From: Amphiduros pacificus
Lineage: Eukaryota; Annelida; Polychaeta; Phyllodocida; Hesionidae
Direction: 5' to 3'
Assembly: GCA_949316495.1 (NCBI GenBank)
Contig: OX439012.1
Coordinates: forward strand, 34,917,672-34,981,671
Length of the DNA: 64,000 nucleotides
The first letter of the stretch is position 1. The number at the start of each line of letters is the position of its first letter. The translations under genes and the position numbers were made by a program. Below the pieces are notes generated by a model. The model worked only from the letters and a program-made list of their open reading frames with translations, searched no databases and was not told the origin of the DNA. Positions 1 through 11,534 of the stretch are shown in pieces.

Positions 1-1181
<1,181 letters not shown>

Positions 1182-1521
1182 CTTCATTCTATCTGGTATA
1201 TATAGTGTTCAGCTGTTTTTACACTTACAGATTATTTGCTTTGGTCTTCAGCAATAATGATATACAATCTGAACTGTTAGTTAAGTAAGAATTTAAGTGT
1301 GGTATTGGACGAGGGGACTTTCTGAATCTTATGCTTTACAATTATGTCATGAGACAGTGTGTCCTCCCGTTTTGTACTGCATGTGAACCCCGCATATCGT
1401 TTTTCTACTTCATGTAAAGTCATCGTCATTACGCACCAGCATATTAATATATCAAATGGTTAACTACGTCTGACGAAACGTTAAACTTCATTTTATCTGG
1501 TATACTTGGACAATTAAAACA

Positions 1522-2470
1522 AGGGGTGGTCTGGGTACTGAGGGGAGGTCTGGGTACTGAGGGGTGGTCTGGGTACTGAGGGGTGGTCTGGGTAGTGAGG
1601 GGTGGTCTGGGTACTGAGGGGTGGTCTGGGTACTGAGGGGTGGTCTGGGTACTGAGGGGAGGTCTGGGTACTGAGGGGTGGTCTGGGTAGTGAGGGGTGG
1701 TCTGGGTACTGAGGGGTGGTATGGGTACTGAGGGGTGGTCAGTGTACTGAGGGGTAGTGTGGGTAGTGAGGGGTGGTCTGGGTACTGAGGGGTGGTCAGG
1801 GTACTGAGGGGAGGTCTGGGTAGTGAGGGGTGGTCAGGGTAGTGAGGGGTGGTCTGGGTACTGAGGGGTGGTCTGGGTACTGAGGGGTGGTCTGGGTACT
1901 GAGGGGTGGTCTGGGTACTGAGGGGTGGTCAGGGTACTGAGGGGTGGTCTGGGTACTGAGGGGAGGTCTGGGTAGTGAGGGGTGGTCTGGGTACTGAGGG
2001 GTGGTCTGGGTACTGAGGGGTGGTCTGGGTACTGAGGGGAGGTCTGGGTACTGAGGGGTGGTCTGGGTACTGAGGGGTGGTCTGGGTACTGAGGGGTGGT
2101 ATGGGTACTGAGGGGTGGTCAGTGTACTGAGGGGTGGTCTGGGTACTGAGGGGTGGTCTGGGTACTGAGGGGAGGTCTGGGTACTGAGGGGTGGTCTGGG
2201 TACTGAGGGGTGGTCTGGGTACTGAGGGGTGGTATGGGTACTGAGGGGTGGTCAGTGTACTGAGGGGTGGTCTGGGTACTGAGGGGTGGTCTGGGTACTG
2301 AGGGGAGGTCTGGGTACTGAGGGGTGGTCTGGGTACTGAGGGGTGGTCTGGGTACCAAGGGGTGGTCTGGGTACTGAGGGGTGGTCTGGGTACTGAGGGG
2401 TGGTCTGGGTACTGAGGGGTGGTCTGGGTACTGAGGGGTGGTCTGGGTACTGAGGGGTGGTCTGGGTACT
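1522..2470. repeat. 19 bp minisatellite, about 50 copies
   Basis: The unit is close to GGTCTGGGTACTGAGGGGT, with variants such as AGTG, ATGG and CAGG. A variant pair (ATGGGTACTG then CAGTGTACTG) recurs at 1721, 2101 and 2234; the last two are 133 bp apart, exactly 7 units, so higher-order duplication has occurred. The array lies between two copies of a 37 bp sequence (1485-1521 and 2468-2504) that differ at two positions. The proline-rich minus-strand reading frame is an artefact of the repeat. Confidence 0.95.
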
Positions 2471-3298
2471 TCATTCTATCTGGTATATTTGGACAATTAA
2501 AACATGTTGATTTGTTTTGGATTGTCCAGATCCGTCCTGATGTTCAACTATTAACTGTGATATGTTCTCCCTTGGAAACCAAATACAATCATTTCAGTCT
2601 CAAATATCTTTACTAGTCTATAATAGATAGTGACAAGCCATCTGAGTGGAGACATTAAACTTCAAAGACGGACGTTAATTAGGGGTGTGCCGATTAAAAC
2701 AAGACATCACAAGGCGAGTAATCATATGTGCATAAAGTACTTCTCTCCTCCATGGACGATCACCAGTAGTATCAAGAAGCAATTATGAATAGTTTGTATG
2801 ATATGATTTGACTTTGCCTTAAAGGTCATTATGAGAAAGGTTAACGATGTAATATTTGCATTTATATGCAAATCATATCTTACAAGCGTGTGCATTTATG
2901 CATTTTTGGTCTTTAGATTTATACAAGATGTGCATTTCCGGAGTGGGTGGTCGAGTCAATCTCTTTCAGAACAGGAAGTTACATATTTACATATATGCTA
3001 ATTAATGCAGTCATGCTGGCTCACAACTTTAATTAAGAGATGACATTGATGACAACTAACACGTGACAATTATCAATGATATCAGCAGTCATATTCTAAG
3101 AATCCATTTGTCATATATTATCAGAATTAATCAGTTACAATTCACAAGTATTTATTGGGAACAGTTATATTGCAATCTTTCAAAATACAGGAATCGTTCA
3201 AACAATTAGAGTGCAAAATTTTTGTGATAATCGACTGATTTGTACCTTCCTTGTCTTCTCGTGAACTGATTTAAACTATCTGGATATCTAAAAATGGG
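2471..3298. other. intergenic, nothing recognised
   Basis: After the 37 bp flank copy the sequence is AT-rich and unique by eye. No exon with supported splice sites was found. Confidence 0.45.
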
Positions 3299-4104
3299 TA
3301 GAGGAATATGTTTTCTTGATTACGTCTGCTAGTACTAGGTAAAGGAATATGTTTTCTTGATTACGTCTGCTAGTACTAGGTAAAGGAATATGTTTTCTTG
3401 ATTACGTCTGCTAGTACTAGGTAAAGGAATATGTTTTCTTGATTACGTCTGCTTGTACTAGGTAAAGGAATATGTTTTCTTGATTACGTCTGCTTGTACT
3501 AGGTATAGGAATATGTTTTCTTGATTACGTCTGCTAGTACTAGGTAAAGGAATATGTTTTCTTGATTACGTCTGCTTGTACTAGGTAAAGGAATATGTTT
3601 TCTTGATTACGTCTGCTAGTACTAGGTAAAGGAATATGTTTTCTTGATTACGTCTGCTAGTACTAGGTAAAGGAATATGTTTTCTTGATTACGTCTGCTA
3701 GTACTAGGTAAAGGAATATGTTTTCTTGATTACGTCTGCTAGTACTAGGTAAAGGAATATGTTTTCTTGATTACGTCTGCTAGTACTAGGTAGAGGAATA
3801 TGTTTTCTTGATTACGTCTGCTTGTACTAGGTAAAGGAATATGTTTTCTTGATTACGTCTGCTAGTACTAGGTATAGGAATATGTTTTCTTGATTACGTC
3901 TGCTTGTACTAGGTAAAGGAATATGTTTTCTTGATTACGTCTGCTTGTACTAGGTAAAGGAATATGTTTTCTTGATTACGTCTGCTTGTACTAGGTAAAG
4001 GAATATGTTTTCTTAATTACGTCTGCTAGTACTAGGTAAAGGAATATGTTTTCTTAATTACGTCTGCTAGTACTAGGTAAAGGAATATGTTTTCTTAATT
4101 ACTG
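3299..4104. repeat. 41 bp minisatellite, about 20 copies
   Basis: The unit starts AAAGGAATATGTTTTCTTGA and continues TTACGTCTGCTAGTACTAGGT. Units differ mainly at one site: CTAGTACTAG, a perfect 10 bp palindrome, or CTTGTACTAG, which breaks it. The last three units share a TTAATTACG variant, so that end appears to have been duplicated recently. Confidence 0.95.
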
Positions 4105-5302
4105 CAGGTAATTCTACATGTTCAACAGTTTAACCATTATAGACATACGCTGATGATGACATCACGCCGCCAGGTGGAGCTCACAGTTACCTTGACAACG
4201 GTCACATTTTTTTCCATTTTTTTTTGTACTTACATATCTATTTCTAGGCATAATACGTACAAGACCACTACCAGCCACCCGGAGGGTCACATTTTAACAA
4301 AGTTGATTTTTGTATGACCAAATTTACAAGTATCATTTATTTTTGGTATGACCTCATGCACACGCGGGCTTGGGACAGGAAACAGGAGCGAGTTTGGCGC
4401 GGCCTGATGACAGAAGGTTTGGACAATGGTGCGGCGCTCTCCGTGCTCACAAGCGTGACCTGGTTGGTCGCCCACAGCGAGGCTCACCCATTGTTCTCTT
4501 GTCATGTGAAGAAGCGTTGCCCGGGGCGACGGGTCATGATTGCCGCACCTCCTGTATATGTATGAGTGTACAAGGCACCCCCCGGGGCATGTGATGCGTG
4601 GGACCCCTAGCTAACCTGCCCTGTATGGACACACATACTCACACAATTGCTACTCACCGGATTAGAAGAACTTCACCTTTCCAAGAGTCAAGAATCTCCT
4701 ATTTTTTATATTTTAGGATATTGTACACATTGTCTTTATTTGCTTTGGAGTGTACTGTTGTCATATTTCTAGATATATTCATGTGGTAACTTAGTAGACT
4801 TGACCATTCTCTTTGATGTCCTTGATTGGAGGATGGATTTCAGAATATATCCAATAAGGCAGGGTCAGGGGAGCAACTATGAAACTGGATGCGACAAGCC
4901 GGACCAATTATGCTCACAATGAGACCAAATCATGAAATATATACTCAGAAAGGAAGACTTCAGAAACGGTTATAAAATATATACTGGTGCAAACTGTCAT
5001 AAACCAGGGATAGATCCTGAGAAGTCTTACTGTAATCAGTGGCATTATAAATGATGTCAATGAACCCAAGTTACATCATAATGCTTTTTCCAGGATACTC
5101 ACTGGATAATGAAAATCATTAATTTTCTTTGTATTGGTGATGATGGAAAACTATTAACCAAACTAATTATTTTTCAACTTTTGACATTTAGTAAGTTGTT
5201 GGTGTGTGGTGCAATGAATGCTGACACATGCTTCACTCTCAGCTGACTCTGCAATTATAAGATGATCAGCGAAGTGGCGGTTTAGGACCTCAGCGTGCTG
5301 GA
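4105..5302. other. intergenic, nothing recognised
   Basis: Several overlapping frames of 60-85 codons lie near 4287-4790 on both strands. None shows a recognisable domain or splice context, and they overlap one another, so I do not call a gene. Confidence 0.4.
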
Positions 5303-5622
5303 AGACGAGGAGGACATCGTCAGGATTCAGAGCTGTTCATCAGGAGAAAATCGTCAAGATTCAGAGCTGTTCTCCAGGAGGACATCGTTAAGATTCACAG
5401 CTGTTCTTCAGGAGGACATCGTTAAGATTCACAGCTGTTCTTCGGGAGGACATCGTCAAGATTCAGAGCTGTTCTTCAGGAGGACATCGTCAAGATTCAG
5501 AGCTGTTCTTCAGGAGGACATCGTCAAGATTCAGAGCTGTTCTTCAGGAGGACATCGTCAAGATTCAGAGCTGTTCTTCAGAAGGACATCGTCAAGATTC
5601 AGAGCTGTTCTTCAGGAGGACA
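5303..5622. repeat. 34 bp minisatellite, about 9 copies
   Basis: The unit reads GGAGGACATCGTCAAGATTC then AGAGCTGTTCTTCA. The 130-codon plus-strand frame (5295-5687) cycles through three phases of this unit and is probably not a gene. Confidence 0.92.
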
Positions 5623-5699
5623 TACTATCTTCATCTGAATGTGAAACGGTGAGACAGTGTGTCCTCCCTCGGAACGGTATTAGTTAGAGCACCGCAAGA

Positions 5700-5830
5700 C
5701 AGCCAAACTCTCCTGGGTTGGAGGTAGAAATGCTGCACTCTCCAGGACAGGAGTTAAGAAACCCACACTCTCCTGGATTGGAGCAAAGAAACCACACTCT
5801 CCCGGACTGGAGTTAGGAATGCAACATATA
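5700..5830. repeat. short degenerate tandem repeat, about 4 copies
   Basis: Four imperfect copies of CACTCTCCTGGATTGGAG(T/C) followed by TTAGGAA-like sequence, spaced roughly 33-36 bp apart, sit between the 34 bp and 43 bp arrays. Confidence 0.7.
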
Positions 5831-5854
5831 AAACCTCTTCTGTCAGGCAGAATG

Positions 5855-7668
5855 ATTGATATATTCCTTCTACCAAGCAGTGTGATTGACAGGATGGTAA
5901 GACAGATTCCTTCTGCCAAGCAGAGTGATTGACAGGATGGTGAGACAAATTCCTTCTGCCAAGCAGAGTGATTGACAGGATGGTAAGACAAATTCCTTCT
6001 GCCAAGCAGAGTGATTGACAGGATGGTAAGACAGATTCCTTCCACCAAGCAGAGTGATTGACAGGATGGTAAGACAGATTCATTCTGCCAAGCAGAGTGA
6101 TTGACAGGATGGTAAGACAGATTCCTTCCACCAAGCAGAGTGATTGACAGGATGGTAAGACAGATTCCTTCCACCAAGCAGAGTGATTGACAGGATGGTA
6201 AGACAGATTCATTCTGCCAAGCAGAGTGATTGACAGGATGGTAAGACAGATTCCTTCCACCAAGCAGAGTGATTGACAGGATGGTAAGACAGATTCCTTC
6301 TGCCAAGCAGAGTGATTGACAGGATGGTAAGACAAATTCCTTCTGCCAAGCAGAGTGATTGACAGGATGGTAAGACAAATTCCTTCTGCCAAGCAGAGTG
6401 ATTGACAGGATGGTAAGACAGATTCCTTCCACCAAGCAGAGTGATTGACAGGATGGTAAGACAGATTCATTCTGCCAAGCAGAGTGATTGACAGGATGGT
6501 AAGACAGATTCCTTCCACCAAGCAGAGTGATTGACAGGATGGTAAGACAGATTCCTTCCACCAAGCAGAGTGATTGACAGGATGGTAAGACAGATTCATT
6601 CTGCCAAGCAGAGTGATTGACAGGATGGTAAGACAAATTCCTTCTGCCAAGCAGAGTGATTGACAGGATGGTAAGACAGATTCCTTCCACCAAGCAGAGT
6701 GATTGACAGGATGGTAAGACAGATTCATTCTGCCAAGCAGAGTGATTGACAGGATGGTAAGACAGATTCCTTCCACCAAGCAGAGTGATTGACAGGATGG
6801 TAAGACAGATTCCTTCCACCAAGCAGAGTGATTGACAGGATGGTAAGACAGATTCATTCTGCCAAGCAGAGTGATTGACAGGATGGTAAGACAGATTCCT
6901 TCCACCAAGCAGAGTGATTGACAGGATGGTAAGACAGATTCCTTCCACCAAGCAGAGTGATTGACAGGATGGTAAGACAGATTCATTCTGCCAAGCAGAG
7001 TGATTGACAGGATGGTAAGACAGATTCCTTCCACCAAGCAGAGTGATTGACAGGATGGTAAGACAGATTCCTTCTGCCAAGCAGAGTGATTGACAGGATG
7101 GTAAGACAAATTCCTTCTGCCAAGCAGAGTGATTGACAGGATGGTAAGACAAATTCCTTCTGCCAAGCAGAGTGATTGACAGGATGGTAAGACAGATTCC
7201 TTCCACCAAGCAGAGTGATTGACAGGATGGTAAGACAGATTCATTCTGCCAAGCAGAGTGATTGACAGGATGGTAAGACAGATTCCTTCCACCAAGCAGA
7301 GTGATTGACAGGATGGTAAGACAGATTCATTCTGCCAAGCAGAGTGATTGACAGGATGGTAAGACAGATTCCTTCCACCAAGCAGAGTGATTGACAGGAT
7401 GGTAAGACAGATTCCTTCTGCCAAGCAGTATGATTGACAGGATGGTAAGACAGATTCCTTCCACCAAGCAGAGTGATTGACAGGATGGTAAGACAGATTC
7501 CTTCTGCCAAGCAGTATGATTGACAGGATGGTAAGACAGATTCCTTCCACCAAGCAGAGTGATTGACAGGATGGTAAGACAGATTCATTCTGCCAAGCAG
7601 AGTGATTGACAGGATGGTAAGACAGATTCCTTCCACCAAGCAGAGTGATTGACAGGATGGTAAGACAA
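5855..7668. repeat. 43 bp minisatellite, about 42 copies
   Basis: The unit begins AGCAGAGTGATTGACAGGAT and continues GGTAAGACAGATTCCTTCTGCCA. Subtypes (TTCTGCC, TTCCACC, ATTCTGCC, AAATTCC) alternate in recurring orders, showing multi-unit duplications. The minus strand has no stop in any phase of the unit, which produces frames of 509 and 640 codons with a 43-residue super-period. Because 43 is not a multiple of three and no non-repeat domain is attached, I regard these as artefacts. Confidence 0.96.
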
Positions 7669-8324
7669 ATAATCAAAACCTTTTAGCACTCCAGCTAGAT
7701 TTGTTTACCTCCTGTATATTTATATATATATTACTTGAAGACCAGTCTATTTAACAAGTCTGGAAAAACAGTATTTTCTTCGTTTGCCTTGTCCCTGAAA
7801 AGCTCAAGGCTGTTTTCAAGTTTTTCATTTCTCTGAAAAAAACATCTTTGGCTGTTATATCACTTGCATCTAAAGGGGAGGGCGTATCCAACCATACTTA
7901 TGCAAATGTCAACTTGGCACAGAATCTTCCTCTCTCAAAACTTTGGTTACTAATATGTTTTATATCATTGGTTTATAAACATTTGTCATAAATATATCAT
8001 TTTATAATAAGCATTTATAAGAGTATGATTAATTCGCAGAGAAAGATTTCTAAAGCTAAATTATTCATATTGAAATATTTAACTTTAAATTTTAGGTTGT
8101 ACATATTCAACTAACCAGATTGAGAAACAAACAATAGCTTGGTTTGGTGATGTGGTAGGTTAATATGCAGAGATGCACATGACAACATAACATCACATAC
8201 AAGCGAAGCCCCGGGCGAGTATTCCTAATTAAGTATTCGCCATTAAACACATGCTATGATGCACTCAGATATGTGCATTGATGAGCAGGGTCACATGCAA
8301 TGCAAACACAATTAAAATGGCTGA
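7669..8324. other. intergenic, nothing recognised
   Basis: AT-rich sequence with no supported exon or repeat. Confidence 0.45.
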
Positions 8325-10654
8325 GGTGGTATGGGTAGTGAGGGGTGGTGTGGGTAGTGAGGGGTGGTCAGAGTACTGAGGGGTGGTCAGAGTACTGAGG
8401 GGTGGTCAGAGTACTGAGGGGTGGTCAGAGTACTGAGGGGTGGTCAGAGTACTGAGGGGTGGTCAGAGTACTGAGGGGTGGTCAGGGTACTGAGGGGTGG
8501 TCAGGGTACTGAGGGGTGGTCTGGGTACTGAGGGGTGGTCTGGGTACTGAGGGGTGGTCTGGGTACTGAGGGGTGGTCTGGGTACTGAGGGGTGGTCTGG
8601 GTACTGAGGGGTGGTCTGGGTACTGAGGGGTAGTGTGGGTAGTGAGGGGTGGTGTGGGTACTGAGGGGTGGTGTGGGTACTGAGGGGTGGTCAGGGTACT
8701 GAGGGGTGGTCAGGGTACTGAGGGGTGGTCTGGGTACTGAGGGGTGGTCAGGGTACTGAGGGGTGGTCTGGGTACTGAGGGGTAGTGTGGGTAGTGAGGG
8801 GTGGTGTGGGTACTGAGGGGAGGTCTGGGTACAGAGGGATGGTGTGGGTACCAAGGGGAGTCTGGTTACTGAGGGGAGGTCTGGGTACAGAGGGGTGGTC
8901 TGGGTACTGAGGGGTGGTCTGGGTACTGAGGGGTGGTCAGGGTACTGAGGGGTGGTCAGGGTACAGAGGGGTGGTCTGGTTACTGAGGGGAGGTCTGGGT
9001 ACAGAGGGATGGTGTGGGTACCAAGGGGAGTCTGGTTACTGAGGGGAGGTCTGGGTACAGAGGGGTGGTCTGGGTACTGAGGGGTGGTCAGGGTACTGAG
9101 GGGTGGTCAGGGTACTGAGGGGTGGTCTGGGTACTGAGGGGTGGTCTGGGTACTGAGGGGTGGTCTGGGTACAGAGGGATGGTGTGGGTACCAAGGGGAG
9201 TCTGGTTACTGAGGGGAGGTCTGGGTACAGAGGGGTGGTCTGGGTACTGAGGGGTGGTCAGGGTACTGAGGGGTGGTCAGGGTACTGAGGGGTGGTCTGG
9301 GTACTGAGGGGTGGTCTGGGTACTGAGGGGTGGTCAGGGTACTGAGGGGTGGTCTGGGTACTGAGGGGTGGTCAGGGTACCAAGGGGTGGTCAGGGTACC
9401 AAGGGGTGGTCAGGGTACTGAGGGGTGGTCTGGGTACTGAGGGGTGGTCAGGGTACTGAGGGGTGGTCTGGGTACAGAGGGGTGGTCAGGGTACAGAGGG
9501 GTGGTCAGGGTACTGAGGGGTGGTCTGGGTACTGAGGGGTGGTCAGGGTACTGAGGGGAGGTCTGGGTACTGAGGGGTGGTCTGGGTACTGAGGGGTGGT
9601 CAGGGTACTGAGGGGAGGTCAGGGTACTGAGGGGTGGTCAGGGTACTGAGGGGTGGTCAGGGTACTGAGGGGTGGTCAGGGTACTGAGGGGTGGTCTGGG
9701 TACTGAGGGGTGGTCAGGGTACTGAGGGGAGGTCTGGGTACTGAGGGGTGGTCTGGGTACTGAGGGGTGGTCAGGGTACTGAGGGGTGGTCTGGTTACTG
9801 AGGGGTGGTCTGGGTACTGAGGGGTGGTCAGGGTACTGAGGGGTGGTCTGGGTACTGAGGGGTGGTCAGGGTACTGAGGGGTGGTCAGGGTACTGAGGGG
9901 TGGTCAGGGTACTGAGGGGAGGTCTGGGTACTGAGGGGTGGTCTGGGTACTGAGGGGTGGTCAGGGTACTGAGGGGTGGTCAGGGTACTGAGGGGAGGTC
10001 TGGGTACTGAGGGGTGGTCAGGGTACTGAGGGGTGGTCTGGGTACTGAGGGGTGGTCAGGGTACTGAGGGGTGGTCAGGGTACTGAGGGGTGGTCAGGGT
10101 ACTGAGGGGTGGTCTGGGTACTGAGGGGTGGTCTGGGTACTGAGGGGTGGTCAGGGTACTGAGGGGTGGTCTGGGTACTGAGGGGTGGTCAGGGTACTGA
10201 GGGGTGGTCAGGGTACTGAGGGGTGGTCTGGGTACTGAGGGGTGGTCAGGGTACTGAGGGGTGGTCAGGGTACTGAGGGGTGGTCTGGGTACTGAGGGGT
10301 GGTCAGGGTACTGAGGGGTGGTCAGGGTACTGAGGGGAGGTCTGGGTACTGAGGGGTGGTCAGGGTACTGAGGGATGGTCTGGGTACTGAGGGGTGGTCA
10401 GGGTACTGAGGGGTGGTCAGGGTACTGAGGGGTGGTCAGGGTACTGAGGGGTGGTCTGGGTACTGAGGGGTGGTCTGGGTACTGAGGGGTGGTCAGGGTA
10501 CTGAGGGGTGGTCAGGGTACTGAGGGGTGGTCAGGGTACTGAGGGGTGGTCAGGGTACTGAGGGGTGGTCAGGGTACTGAGGGGTGGTCTGGGTACTGAG
10601 GGGTGGTCTGGGTACTGAGGGGTGGTCTGGGTACTGAGGGGTGGTCTGGGTACA
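8325..10654. repeat. 19 bp minisatellite, about 122 copies (same family as 1522-2470)
   Basis: The unit matches the array at 1.5-2.5 kb, with a higher share of the CAGGGTACTG variant. A composite beginning ACAGAGGGATGGTGTGGG starts at 8831, 9001 and 9171. That is exactly 170 bp apart twice, equal to nine units less one base because one unit in the composite is 18 bp. Both arrays start just after the word ACAATTAAAA. Confidence 0.95.
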
Positions 10655-11226
10655 GATTGGCTGTGTGGACACAGAGTACATTTTATTATGTAAACATAAT
10701 CTATACATTCAAATATTGCTGAAGCTATTTCAGTAGGAATTTAATTCTTACATACTAAATTTGGAGAAAGCATAAAGTGTATTCGTGTGTTATTAGTTTG
10801 AAGGAATAAGACATTCACGTACAATGAAATATATGACATGAACAGTTCAATTTTATTCAGATTTTTAAGGCTTTTACCTTCTTATTTTTTCTAAATATAT
10901 TGTTATCATTCACTGGTTGCTGTCGTCTTGACAAGAAGATAATAATAGTAGCAGCCTTAGAAACAGGTTATACATTTATTGCAAAGTCAGTCCAGTAAAA
11001 GGTTAATATTTCAACATTTAAGTAAATTGTTACAGATTAAAATAAAATTTGGAAAAATGCAAACTCTTGGAAAGGTTTAACCATAACTTAATTTGATATC
11101 ATAGATATTGTAGTAACATTAACTCGATAATAAAGCGAATAATATACCAATTCCAATCTTTGTTTATTACAATATTACTTTTCCCTTAATTAATCTTGTT
11201 GGCGTCTGTCATTTGAGCGCCCCCTG
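10655..11226. other. 3' flank of endoglycoceramidase A
   Basis: AT-rich sequence downstream of the minus-strand stop of gene A. No other gene is visible. It contains the candidate poly(A) signal listed separately. Confidence 0.5.
11163..11168 (-). promoter_or_regulatory. candidate poly(A) signal of endoglycoceramidase A
   Basis: AATAAA on the minus strand, about 60 bases beyond the stop codon of gene A. Position and motif fit a polyadenylation signal, but the region is AT-rich and chance occurrence is possible. Confidence 0.45.
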
Positions 11227-11534
11227 TTAGTTGCCTCTTGGCGTGATGCTGACGGTGACCTCAGTGACCTCTGTCAGGTCACTATTGTACACATGCAGCC
11301 TATCGGGATGTGCGGTGTGTGGCAGGAGTGGGGTAATCACGTACTGGTAGCCATTGGGATGCTTCCTGGCCGGGACGTAGATCTCTGTCGGGCTACTAAT
11401 ACTTGGGTCAGCTTGGTAGATCAGATCAAAACTATAAGTCGTCTGGTTGAACTTCATGACAGACGGGATTCCGGCCACGGCTTGAGCGTATGTACGGAGG
11501 TAAGCGTCAATCTTACCCCACGTATAGGCGCCAC
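11227..11534 (-). CDS. gene A exon 5 (C-terminal domain and stop)
   Basis: The acceptor TTTTCCCACCAG precedes the first base at 11534. Two bases complete the Gly codon split with exon 4, then the frame reads GAYTWGKIDAYLRTYA, matching WGKINAYLRTYA in gene B. The frame ends PRGN and TAA at 11227-11229. This encodes the end of the barrel and the C-terminal beta-rich domain. Confidence 0.88.

Noticed and set aside
4287-4790. Overlapping short frames of 60-85 codons
   Set aside because: No domain, no splice context and mutual overlap on both strands.
5680-7676. Minus-strand frames of 509 and 640 codons
   Set aside because: They are entirely the 43 bp repeat read in rotating phase, overlap each other and carry no domain.
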